From NCBI GenBank assembly GCA_026389955.1, contig JAPLGY010000180.1, forward strand, positions 1-17,531: a DNA stretch of 17,531 nucleotides. Direction: 5' to 3'. The notes under the pieces are model-generated. The model had not been told where the DNA came from and did no database searches. It saw only the letters and a list, made by a program, of their open reading frames with translations. How positions within the stretch are numbered: the first letter of the stretch is position 1; each line of letters begins with the position of its first letter. A program made the position numbers and the translations under genes. Below are positions 6,391 to 15,051 of the stretch, piece after piece. Origin of the DNA: Caldilinea sp. (GTDB lineage: Bacteria > Chloroflexota > Anaerolineae > Caldilineales > Caldilineaceae).

Positions 6391-7743
6391 ATGGTCGATC
6401 CAGTTGAATTCAACCGAGCCATCGAACGGCTCACGGGCTATCTTGAAAGCGGCGATCTGGATGGAGCTGCCGGCTATCTGCGGCAGCTCCATCCGGCTGA
6501 CCGGGCCGAGCTGTTTGCGGAGCTGAAGTCAGCTGATCAGGCTGCGATGGTCGAACGGCTGGCGACTTCCGAACTGGCGGAGGTATTTGAGCAGCTGGAC
6601 GAAGAGGACATGGCGGGTGTTGCCCAGCATCTGGACTTGGAAACACTGGCTGATGTGCTGGACGAGATGGAGCCGGACATGGCTGCCGACTTGCTGGGGG
6701 AACTGGAGCCGCAGCAGGCTGCCGAGGTGCTCGAGCAGATGGAGGAGCCGGCCGATGTCGCTGCGCTGATGACGCACGAGCCCGACACCGCCGGCGGGAT
6801 CATGACGTCAGCGCCCCCTTCGCTGCGCCGCTTTTGGACGGTGACAGAGTCTTTGCAGTTTCTCAAAACCCACTACGCCGAGGAAGAAGATTTTTACACC
6901 CTCTATGTGTTGGACCGCTACGCCCGTCTGATTGGGGTTGTGGGGTTGAAGGCCTTGATCCTGGCCGAACCTGCGCAGACGATCGAAGAGATCATGGACC
7001 GCCAGGTCATTTCGGTGCAGGCCAGCGCCGACCAGGAGGAAGTGGCGCAGCTTTTGCAGCGGTACGACCTGGTTGCGCTGCCTGTGGTCGACAGCGAAGC
7101 ACGTCTGGTTGGGATTGTCACCATCGACGACATTGTGGATGTCATCCAGGAGGAGGCGACCGAGGACATCTACCGGCTGGCGCAGATGAGCTCGGACTCT
7201 GAGATCTACCATCCGATTCCGCAGTCGGTGCGCAACCGGCTGCCGTGGCTTTTGGTCAACATGGCAACCGCTTTTCTGGCGGCCAGCATTGTTTCGCTCT
7301 TTGAAAGTACGATTGCCCAGGCGGCAATGTTGGCCGCCTTCATGCCGATCGTCGCAGGACAAGGGGGAAATGCAGGGACGCAGACGATGACGATCATCGT
7401 GCGTTCGCTGGCGCTCAAAGAGATCGAGCCGAGAGACACCCTGTGGGCGCTCTGGCATGAAGGGCGTGTCGGGGTCATCAACGGGCTGGCTGTCGGTGTC
7501 TGCGTGGCCCTGATCTCCGGGCTGTGGCAGGGGAACCCCTATCTGGGGCTGGTGATTGGGCTGGCGATGGTGGGCAATCTGGTGGTGGCGGCGCTGGCCG
7601 GGGTGCTGGTCCCGATGGTGCTCAAGATGCTGCGCGTGGACCCGGCGTTGGCGTCCAGTGTCTTTGTGACCACCTTCACCGACATCGGCGGTTTTCTGCT
7701 CTTTCTGGGGCTGGCGACCTATTTTCTGCGGTACCTGTCGTAA
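6391..7743 (+). CDS. mgtE: Magnesium transporter MgtE
   Basis: A 450-residue product, the usual MgtE length. Two adjacent ATGs (6388, 6391) follow GGAGG at 6380-6384; 6391 has the better spacing. Domains in order: an acidic N-terminal superhelix (about 1-130, repeated [29 protein letters not shown] helices), the linker [11 protein letters not shown], two CBS domains (about 140-260, including [12 protein letters not shown] and [21 protein letters not shown]), then five transmembrane helices with the signature [14 protein letters not shown] and [16 protein letters not shown], which carries the conserved pore Asp. Members form homodimeric Mg2+ channels in the cytoplasmic membrane, and Mg2+ bound at the N and CBS domains closes the pore. 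The preceding terminator suggests control of its own transcription. Confidence 0.96.
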   Translation: MVDPVEFNRAIERLTGYLESGDLDGAAGYLRQLHPADRAELFAELKSADQAAMVERLATSELAEVFEQLDEEDMAGVAQHLDLETLADVLDEMEPDMAADLLGELEPQQAAEVLEQMEEPADVAALMTHEPDTAGGIMTSAPPSLRRFWTVTESLQFLKTHYAEEEDFYTLYVLDRYARLIGVVGLKALILAEPAQTIEEIMDRQVISVQASADQEEVAQLLQRYDLVALPVVDSEARLVGIVTIDDIVDVIQEEATEDIYRLAQMSSDSEIYHPIPQSVRNRLPWLLVNMATAFLAASIVSLFESTIAQAAMLAAFMPIVAGQGGNAGTQTMTIIVRSLALKEIEPRDTLWALWHEGRVGVINGLAVGVCVALISGLWQGNPYLGLVIGLAMVGNLVVAALAGVLVPMVLKMLRVDPALASSVFVTTFTDIGGFLLFLGLATYFLRYLS

Positions 7744-7832
7744 CAGAGCCCAGGCTGGGGGAATCTCGCCCCCCGAACTTGTCGAGATCGCCGGACTGAA
7801 GAGCAATGCAGCGTCCGCCCCCCCCTTGTTTG

Positions 7833-8438
7833 TCAGCGCGTCAGCACTTTGAAGGCAAGCTGCCGCCCCATGCCTTGGCCGAAGACCAGCGCAAACCAGA
7901 GGCTGGCGACCGTGTCTACCAGCCCGACCTGGCTCAGGTCGCCCAGCCGCATTGGCCGCAGCCCTACGTCGCGGATCAGCCCTTCCACCGCAGCCTGTCC
8001 GGCGCCGGCCGGGCCGCAGTAGAACAGATCGGCCGGCACGCCGTCGAACTGTGGGTTCTCAAAATTTTCCCAGCCCAGGCTGTTGAAGGCGCGATAGACC
8101 TCTGCCTGCGGCGCGTGGGCTGCAAAGGCTGCTGTGCTGTTCATGGGGCCGCCACCCATGCGGTTTGCCGCATCCATCACAATCTTGCCCGCCAGCGCCG
8201 GGCCCTGTGCACGGATCGTCTCCTCCATTGCGTTGCCGGGAATGGCAAAAAGGATGACCTCGCCAAAGGCGATGGCTTCTTCCACCGTTCCGACGGTTGC
8301 GCCCAGCTCCTGTGCCATGGTTTGGACTGCGGCGTTGTCCACAGCGCGAACACCGAACCGCACGGTGTGGCCTGCCTGTGTCCACTTCCTGCCCAAGGTT
8401 CCCCCGATGACTTTGGCCCCCAAGACGCCAATCTTCAT
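7833..8438 (-). CDS. Rossmann-fold NAD(P)-binding oxidoreductase, NADPH:F420 reductase-like
   Basis: A 201-residue product. The start at 8438 has AAAGGAAA about 9 bases upstream. The N-terminus MKIGVLGAKVIGGTLGRKW and HTVRFGVR fit the F420_oxidored/NADP-binding family, the Arg in GVR being placed to bind the NADPH 2'-phosphate. Further marks: VILFAIPGNAMEETI and GKIVMDAANRMGGGPMN (counterpart of the VVDxTNP segment), then RAFNSLGWENFENPQF and DLFYCGPAG. The family includes archaeal and actinobacterial NADPH:F420 reductases and many small dehydrogenases of unknown substrate. The canonical second Gly of GxGxxG is Lys here (GAKVIG). It is divergent from a TetR gene that may control it. It is convergent with mgtE (89-base gap). 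Confidence 0.8.
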   Translation of the reverse strand: MKIGVLGAKVIGGTLGRKWTQAGHTVRFGVRAVDNAAVQTMAQELGATVGTVEEAIAFGEVILFAIPGNAMEETIRAQGPALAGKIVMDAANRMGGGPMNSTAAFAAHAPQAEVYRAFNSLGWENFENPQFDGVPADLFYCGPAGAGQAAVEGLIRDVGLRPMRLGDLSQVGLVDTVASLWFALVFGQGMGRQLAFKVLTR

Positions 8439-8505
8439 GATTTTTTGTTTCCTTTCTGCGAAAAATGTACATCAACGGAATGCCGATGAAGGATCCATTA
8501 AGTTT

Positions 8506-8522
8506 ACTATACTGAATGGTAT
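8506..8522. promoter_or_regulatory. Possible TetR operator overlapping the oxidoreductase gene -10
   Basis: Short inverted repeat ATAC (8509-8512), 6 bases, GTAT (8519-8522). On the minus strand TATAGT (8511-8506) overlaps it and resembles a -10 for the oxidoreductase gene. It lies in a markedly AT-rich stretch (about 8440-8560) of an otherwise GC-rich window. Half-sites are only 4 bp, so this is weak. Confidence 0.3.
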
Positions 8523-8593
8523 TTATTTGTTCTGTAACATATTTTTCATTCTGTGCGGCCGTGTTGTGGTAGGTTTTCTGACAGAGAGGGGGC

Positions 8594-8622
8594 TTGTCGG
8601 ACTTTGGGAGGGCAGCTACAAT
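8594..8622 (+). promoter_or_regulatory. Sigma-70-type promoter of the TetR gene
   Basis: TTGTCG (-35, 8594-8599), a 17-base spacer and TACAAT (-10, 8617-8622). The predicted start of transcription is about 45 bases before ATG 8674. Confidence 0.6.
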
Positions 8623-8673
8623 ACTTTTGGAGAACGGTGCAAGAAGAGACGGCAGGCCTGCCGCAGAGAAGCG

Positions 8674-9285
8674 ATGAATCCAGTAGAGCCAGAGAGATCG
8701 AACGTTGTGAGTCGTGCCCCGGGTCGGCCGCGCGAACCGGAGACCGATCAGCACATTCTCGATGCTGCCTTTCGGCTGATGGCACAGCACGGCTACGTGC
8801 GCATGTCGATGGACGCGGTTGCGGCTGAAGCGGGTGTCACCAAGCCGACGATCTACCGGCGCTGGCCGAGCAAGATCGAGTTGGCAATGGCGGCGCTGAG
8901 CGCCTCCTGCGATGCGAGCCGGCCACCTGTGACCGGGGATACACGGTCTGACTTGATTGCCGAAATGGAGCATTTCCGGCGTGCGATTTCACGGCCTTAC
9001 GGCATGTCATTGTATGGGACGGCGCTGGCCGAGGAGCACGAGACGCCTGAACTGCTGGTCGCCTTTCGTGAATACCTGGTTGTTCCGCGGCGCCGTGCGC
9101 TTCGCACCCTCCTGGACGCCGCGCAGGCGCGCGGCGAGCTGCGGCCCGGCGTTGACGTTGCCCTCGTGGTCAATCTGCTGATCGGTGCATTCTACGCGCA
9201 GTATGTGGCAGGCGATTCCTTGGCCGACGATTGGAGCGAAAAGCTTGTGGACACGCTGTGGGAGGGAGCGGCGTCTACGCGCTGA
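8674..9285 (+). CDS. TetR/AcrR-family transcriptional regulator
   Basis: A 203-residue product from ATG 8674; a GTG at 8707 (start of a product beginning SRAPGRPRE) is an alternative that fits usual family N-termini. The DNA-binding domain is clear: ILDAAFRLMAQHGYVRMSMDAVAAEAGVTKPTIYRRWPSKIEL, seen here in order as helix 1, the turn and the recognition helix (VTKPTIYRRWPSK). The C-terminal ligand domain (about 80-203) includes RRRALRTLLDAAQARGEL and LLIGAFYAQYVAG and is unremarkable. TetR repressors usually control a divergent neighbour; here that is the NADPH:F420 reductase-like gene across a 235-base AT-rich spacer. The ligand is unknown. Confidence 0.93.
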   Translation: MNPVEPERSNVVSRAPGRPREPETDQHILDAAFRLMAQHGYVRMSMDAVAAEAGVTKPTIYRRWPSKIELAMAALSASCDASRPPVTGDTRSDLIAEMEHFRRAISRPYGMSLYGTALAEEHETPELLVAFREYLVVPRRRALRTLLDAAQARGELRPGVDVALVVNLLIGAFYAQYVAGDSLADDWSEKLVDTLWEGAASTR

Positions 9286-9325
9286 CGTAGCCTTCTCAAC
9301 AATCTCCTCCGCATCTGGCGATGCT

Positions 9326-9349
9326 CGCCGGTGATGGGGTTCACCGGCG
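9326..9349. terminator. Strong hairpin between convergent genes
   Basis: A perfect 9-bp stem, CGCCGGTGA (9326-9334) with TCACCGGCG (9341-9349), loop TGGGGT. It lies 40 bases after the TetR stop and 17 bases from the end of the giant repeat protein gene. No T tract on either strand, so termination is not certain. Confidence 0.5.
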
Positions 9350-9365
9350 GCTGCTCTGTTCGATT

Positions 9366-10223
9366 TCAGCGGCCAATCAAGGGCAGGAAGAGTGCGTTGT
9401 CCAGGATGGGCTCTTCCTGAAGAGGAAGCGCTGTGGGAATACGCTGGCTGAAGAATGTACATGTGACTGTCTGCCCGGATTGCACGGTGACGCTGTCTGG
9501 GGTATCGCCGTTGTCACAGCTTGCTGGCGATTCTTGCCAGCCGGGAGCGGCCACTTCTGTGATGGTGTACTTACCTGGTGGTAGCCCGCTGAAATTTTGT
9601 GTGGCAGTCCCCCCTGCGGTCATCAACGTGAAATCGCCCAGCTGTGCACTCTGATAGCTGAAAACACCCTCTCCTCCCACTGTAACTTTGCGTACGATCA
9701 GGGTGCCCGGCGTTGAACTGTTTGAGAAGGCGCAGATCACTTCTGTCCCTGCTTCCAGCCGGAGCGCGCCGGGTGTGCTGCCGTTGTTGCAGGTTGCATC
9801 GATGAGGCTCCAGCCTGCTGTTGTGTTTTCCTGGATTGAATAATTGCCTGGCAGCAGGCCATCGAACTGCTGCTGGGCCAGGCCAGCCACTGTGGTCAGG
9901 CTGAATTCACCCAAAGTACCTTGGAAGGTAAACGTTCCATCCCCGTCCAGCGTGTGTTTGACGACTGTCAACCGGCTCAGTTGGGTGTTGGTGAATGTAC
10001 AGGTCACTGTTTCATCTGCTGCGAGGTCGATGTGGGCAGGAGTGCTGCCGTCCGAACAGACAGCCCCGGTCAAATTCCACCCTGGGCTGACGACTTCCGC
10101 AACCCCATAGACCCCTGGCTGCAGTCCGCTGAAGTGGAGGGCTGTCACACCGCTGCGTGTTGTCAGGCTGAACGCGCTGGAGGGCAGCGTCTGGCTGGTA
10201 AACGCAAAGACTGTCGAGAGTCG
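9366..10223 (-). CDS. C-terminal part of the giant repeat protein, in a shifted frame
   Basis: This frame is open from 10223 to the TGA at 9366 (285 codons). It continues the repeat array of the upstream frame without a Shine-Dalgarno sequence or a plausible start of its own, so it is the displaced 3' end of the same gene. It holds one unit that lost its first strand (from FAFTSQTL), two full prealbumin-like units with Lys, E-box Glu and two Cys, and a tail ending DNALFLPLIGR. In the last unit the closing Asn is Ser (TCTFFS). The tail resembles the short hydrophobic xLPLxx(R/K) ends seen in many exported Chloroflexota proteins, which I recall but cannot check here. An ATG at 10148 would give a 260-residue start, but it lies in mid-unit. 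Confidence 0.75.
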   Translation of the reverse strand, partial: RLSTVFAFTSQTLPSSAFSLTTRSGVTALHFSGLQPGVYGVAEVVSPGWNLTGAVCSDGSTPAHIDLAADETVTCTFTNTQLSRLTVVKHTLDGDGTFTFQGTLGEFSLTTVAGLAQQQFDGLLPGNYSIQENTTAGWSLIDATCNNGSTPGALRLEAGTEVICAFSNSSTPGTLIVRKVTVGGEGVFSYQSAQLGDFTLMTAGGTATQNFSGLPPGKYTITEVAAPGWQESPASCDNGDTPDSVTVQSGQTVTCTFFSQRIPTALPLQEEPILDNALFLPLIGR

Positions 10224-13200
10224 TCAGGGTGAAGTTGCCCAATGTCTGACTGCGGAAGGGGAAGGTTCCATCGCCTCCTACCGTCAGGTTGAGGATCACG
10301 AGGGTGTCTAGCTTCAGGTTGTGAAAGGTACAGGTCACTGCCTCCCCTGGGTCTACTGCGATGTGGGTCGGGTCGCTGCCATCCGAACAGGTTACGGCGC
10401 CCTGCTGCCAGCCGGGTGGCACGTTTTCGCTGACGGCATAGAGGCCAGGGGGCAGGGCGTCAAAGCGCTGCTGTGCAGTGCCGGAGGTTGTGCTCAGCAC
10501 AAACCCGCCCAACAGCTGGCTGGTAAAGGCAAAGAGATCATCTCCGCCTGTCGTCTGTTTGACCACCGTCAGGCTGCCCCGTTGGGTGACTAGCAACGTA
10601 CAGGTGACGTTTTCTCCGGGGGCCAGCTCAATATTGGCCAGGCTGCTGCCGTCCGAGCAGCCTGTGCTGGTCAGATCCCAGCCTGCGGGCACCGCAGCGG
10701 CGACTGTGTAGATCCCTGCGGCCAAGCTGTCAAAACGCTGTTGTCCCAATCCCCCGAATGTCGTCAGGTTGAAAGTGCCCAGGCTGCCGCTGAAGGCAAA
10801 GGTTCCGTCTCCGCCGTCGGTCTGTTGTACCAGGGTAATGCTGCTCAGTCTGGTGTTTGTCAACGTGCAGCGGAGGGTCAGCCCGGGTGTCATGTCGATG
10901 GCGGTGGGGAGAGCGCCGTTGTCACAGCTCGCGCCGCTCAAAACCCATCCGTCGGGGACGGTTTCATGCACACTGTAGGTGCCTGCAGAGAGCCCATCGA
11001 AATTTTGGCTGGCGCTTCCGTGGGTTGTTGTCAAGACAAAAGTGCCCAGCTGTGGGCTGGTAAACGAAAAGGCTCCATCTCCACCGACACTCTGTTTTTC
11101 GACAATCAGGGTGTCCATTTTGGCATTGCCAAAGAGGCAGACGACGGTTTCTCCCGGATCGACGCGGAGGGCGCTGGCGGGATCTCCGTTGCTGCATACC
11201 GGGTCAGGGGTGGCCAGTGTCCAGCCTGATGTCAGCGTTTGGGCAAGGTCATAGGTGCCCGGTGTCAGGCCGGTAAAGGTGCGTTGTGCGGTGCCCTGGG
11301 TGGTGGTCAGCACGAAACTGCCCGGGCTGCTGCCGTCCGAACAGTGTGTGCCAGCCAGCTGCCAGCCAGCGGGCACTGTTTCAGCGAGGTCGTAGGTACC
11401 CGGGATCAAGCCGGCAAAGGTGCGCTGCGCGTTGCCCCCTGCTGTCGACAGGTCAAAATTGCCCAGTCCCTGACTCACCCATGAGAAGGTGGCATCTCCT
11501 CCCTCTGTCTGTTTGATCACGGTCAGGGTGCCCAGTTTTGCATTGACAAAGGTGCAGGTCACCTGTTCGCCTGGTTCGATCGACACGCTGGCTGGGTTGC
11601 TGCCGTCGCTGCAGCTGGCGCTGGCCAGTGTCCAGCCTGCTGGAGGGGATTCACTCAGGGCATAGGTGCCAGAAGGCAGGTAGGGGAAGTTGTGCTGGGC
11701 CACTCCGCCCACCGTTTTGAGGACAAAATTGCCCAGCGTCTGGCTGGCAAAGGGGAAGATACCGTCGCCCCCTTGTGTCTGCTTGACTACGGTCAGGCGG
11801 CCTTGTTTGCTGTTGGCAAAGGTACAGGTGACGGTTTCCCCGGCGTCCAGAACGATATTGGCCGGGTCGCTGCCATCGGAACAAGCAGCGCCTGCCGAGC
11901 TCCATCCCAGAGGGTTTATTTTAGCGATGCTGTACGTTCCTGGTCGGATGGTGGCAAAGGTACGTTGTGCGTTGCCGCCGGCAGTTGCCAGACTGAACGC
12001 CCCGAGTTGGGGGCTGGTCACAGTGAAGACCCCATCCCCGCCCTGGGTTTGTTGGGCGATGACCAGTGTGCTGCGCTGAACGTTGGTGAAGGTGCAGACG
12101 ACAGTTTCGCCTGGGTCCAGATTCACGCTGGTTGGGTCGCTGCCATCGGAGCAGCTTGCGTTGGCCAGGTCCCAGCCTGGGGGCACCTTTTCGGTCAGAT
12201 CATAGCCGCCGGGGGGGAGGTCAGGGAAGTGTTGAGTGGCTGTCCCATTGACGGTTGTCAGGCTGAACGCTCCCAGCTGAAGGCTGCCAAATGTGAAAAG
12301 TCCATCCCCGCCTACGGTCTGTTTGACCACGGTCAGGCTGCTGCGTTGGAAGTTGACAAACGCGCAGCGGACCTCTTCTCCTGCGCCGAGTGTCACCTGG
12401 GTGGGTGCATCTCCGTTGGAGCAGAGTGCAAAGGAAGCACCCCATCCTGGCCGGCTCAGTTCTTGGAGATCATAGGTGCCGGGTGTCAGGTCAGAGAGTG
12501 TTGTCGAACCGAGCCCGCCAGTGGTGGTGATGCCGAATGTGGTGGAGGTCGCTGTGCTGCTGACAAAATTGAAGTGTGCGTCCTCTCCGACGACCACTTT
12601 GAGCACAGTGAGCGTACTGCGGCGGGTATTTTGGAAGGTACAGGTCACCGTTTTTCCGGGCAGCAGCAAAATACTATCTGGGGAATCGCCGTTGTCGCAG
12701 CTTGCGCTGGTCAGGTCCCAGCCTGCGGGAGCGCTCTCCTGAAGGCTGTAGATGGCTGAGGGCAGACCGGTGAAGAGGGTGCGGGTGACGCCGCTGGAGG
12801 TCGTCACGCTGAAGGTACCCAGCTGTGGGCTGGCAAATTCGAAGCGGGCATCTCCTCCCAGCGCTTGTGTTTCGACGATGAGGGTATCCTGCTTCAAGTT
12901 GGTAAAGGTACAGACGACGGTCTCTCCTGCAGCCAGCAGGATGGAGGCTGGGCTGCTGCCGTCAGAACAGGAGGCGCTTTCCACTGTCCAGCCGGCCAGC
13001 GGTTGTTCGTCCAATGCGTAGACGCCTGGCGTCAGATTGGTGAAACTTTGCCGTGCTTCTCCGTTGACAGTGGTCAGGCTGAAGTTGCCGAGCAGCTGGC
13101 TGGTAAAGTTGAAGCTTGCATCTCCGCCGACCGAACGTTTGACCACCACAATTGTGTCCAGCTTGGTGTTCAAGAAGGTGCAGGTCACATGTTCGCCCGG

Positions 13201-15051
13201 GTCTACGACAACAGCGGCTGGGCTGCTGCCGTCAGAACAGGCTGCGCTCTCCTGGCGCCACCCCGACGGTGTGACTTCTGTCAGGTCGTAGGTAGCTGGG
13301 ATCAGGTTGGCAAAGTGCTGCTGTGCAGTGCCGCCTGCGGTGGACAGGTGGAAGCTGCCCAGTGCCAGGCTGGTGTAGGAGAAGACGCCATCGGCCCCCA
13401 GGGTGTTTTTGACAACGGTCAGGCCGCCTCTTTGCGTGTTCTGGAAGGTACAGGTGACATTTTCTCCGGGTGCCAGATCGAGATTGGCTGGGTTGCTGCC
13501 GTCAGAACAGCTGGCATTGCTCAGATCCCAGCCGGATGGCACTGTCTCGCTGAGGGTGTAGGTGCCTGCCTGCAAGTTGGCAAAGGTACGTTGGGCGTAT
13601 CCGCCTGTTGTCTGGAGGCTGAATGTGCCCAGGCTGCCGGCAAAGCTGAAGGTCTCGTCGTGGCCGGCAGCCTGTTTGGCGACGGTGAGGCTGCTGAGGC
13701 GGGTATTGGTGAACACGCAGTGCACATGGAGGCCTGGCAGCAGGGTCAGATTGTCGGGAGAGTCGCCATTGGAGCAGGTAGCAGCTGTCTGTGTCCAGCC
13801 GGCGGGTATACTCTCGCTGATCGTGTACGTTCCTGGCAGCAAGCCGGCGAAGCTCTGGCTGGCTATTCCCTGGTAGGTGCTGAGCGCGAACCTGCCCAGT
13901 TGGGGGCTGCCAAACGCAAAGCTGCCCTCCCCGCCGATCGTCCTTTTTTCGACAACGATCGTGTCTTGCTGGACGTTGAAAAAGGTGCAGACAAGGGTTT
14001 CTCCTGGTGTCAGGGCGATCGCGTCGGGGCGGCTCCCGTCGGAGCAGGCTGCATCGACCAGAGTCCAGCCCGCCGGGGTGACGGTCTGGCTGATGGCATA
14101 GAGGCCGGACGGGACAGCGACAAAGTAGGTGTACGCTGAGCTGGCCGACGTTGTCAGTTGGAAGGGGCTGTTGGCAGGGAGGGTGCTTGTGTAGCCGAAG
14201 GTCGCGTCTCCTCCCAGTGCCACATTGAGGAGGGCAATTGCGTCCAGTCGTTCATTGCGGAACGTGCAGGTCACGTCTTCTCCGGGGGCAACCGCGATCG
14301 AGGCAGGGCTGCTGCCGTTCGAACAGGCGACATTGCGGAGCATCCACCCTGCGGGCACGGTCTCTGTGAGGGCATAGGTGCCAGGCAGCAGATTCGCAAA
14401 GAATCGCCGGGCCACCCCTTGGGTTGTTGTGAGCACGAAGCGGGGAGGGGTCAGGCTGCTGTCAAAGACAACACTGCCATCGTCTCCGGCTGTCTCTTTG
14501 ACAACGGTCAGGCTGCCTTGTCGAGTATCGGTAAAAATACAGGTCACATCCACGCCGGGTCCCAGCGTGATCGCAGAGGGCACGTCTCCGTTGTCACAGC
14601 GGGCCCCGGTCTGCGTCCAGCCTGCAGAAGGGCTGCGGCCCACAGCATAGCTGCCGGGCAGCAGGGCTGTGAAGGAGCGCTGCGCCAGCCCTGCTGCGGT
14701 TGTCAGGGTAAACGACCCTGTTTGCGGGCCGGCAAAGACAAAATCAGCGTTGCCGCCTACAGTTCGTTGGACGACTGTGAGCTGGCTCAGGTGGGTATTG
14801 GTGAAGGTGCATGTCACGGTAGAGCCAGCCACGACATTGACCTGGTCGGGGCTGCTGCCGTTGCTGCAGGCGCTGGCGGTCAACACCCAGCCAGCCGGCA
14901 CACTTTCGGTGATCGCGTAGAGGCCCTGGGCTACGGACGGAAAGCGTCGGCTGGCTTGTCCTGAGCGGGTGGTGAGCCCAAAGGTGCCCAGCCCGCCGCT
15001 AAAGGTAAAATTTCCTTCTCCGCCCAGCGTTTTCTTTTCGACCACCACAGT
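9450..15051 (-). repeat. Tandem array of about 20 prealbumin/SpaA-like coding units (about 270 bp each)
   Basis: The unit is 88-93 residues. The pattern is LTVVKQTxGGDGxFxFxS, then LGxFxLTTxxGxAxQxF, then LxPGTYxLxExVPxGW, then CSDGSxPxxIxLxPGE, then VTCTFxN. Unit 1 starts at 15051; units 2 (14515-14784), 4 (13963-14241), 12 (11801-12070) and 17 (10576-10842) lack parts of the Lys/Glu/Asn triad. Units 14 and 15 are fused by an internal deletion at about 11320, and units 19 and 20 by the frame break at about 10200-10263. Both Cys are present in every complete unit. DNA identity between units is moderate, so this is an old array with some recent shuffling. Confidence 0.92.

Noticed and set aside
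7757..7773. GGGGG/CCCCC hairpin between mgtE and the oxidoreductase gene as a terminator
   Set aside because: Only 5 bp, seven-base loop and no T tract on either strand; too weak to call.
12865..14139. Long plus-strand reading frame (424 codons) antisense to the repeat array, with others such as 11692-12759
   Set aside because: They mirror the 270-bp periodicity of the coding repeat, so their openness is inherited from the sense strand. The products have no family features and no start signals.
9450..15051. Periodic repeats considered as a CRISPR array or non-coding satellite
   Set aside because: The period is about 270 bp, units diverge at DNA level but conserve protein pattern, and the reading frame is open through them.
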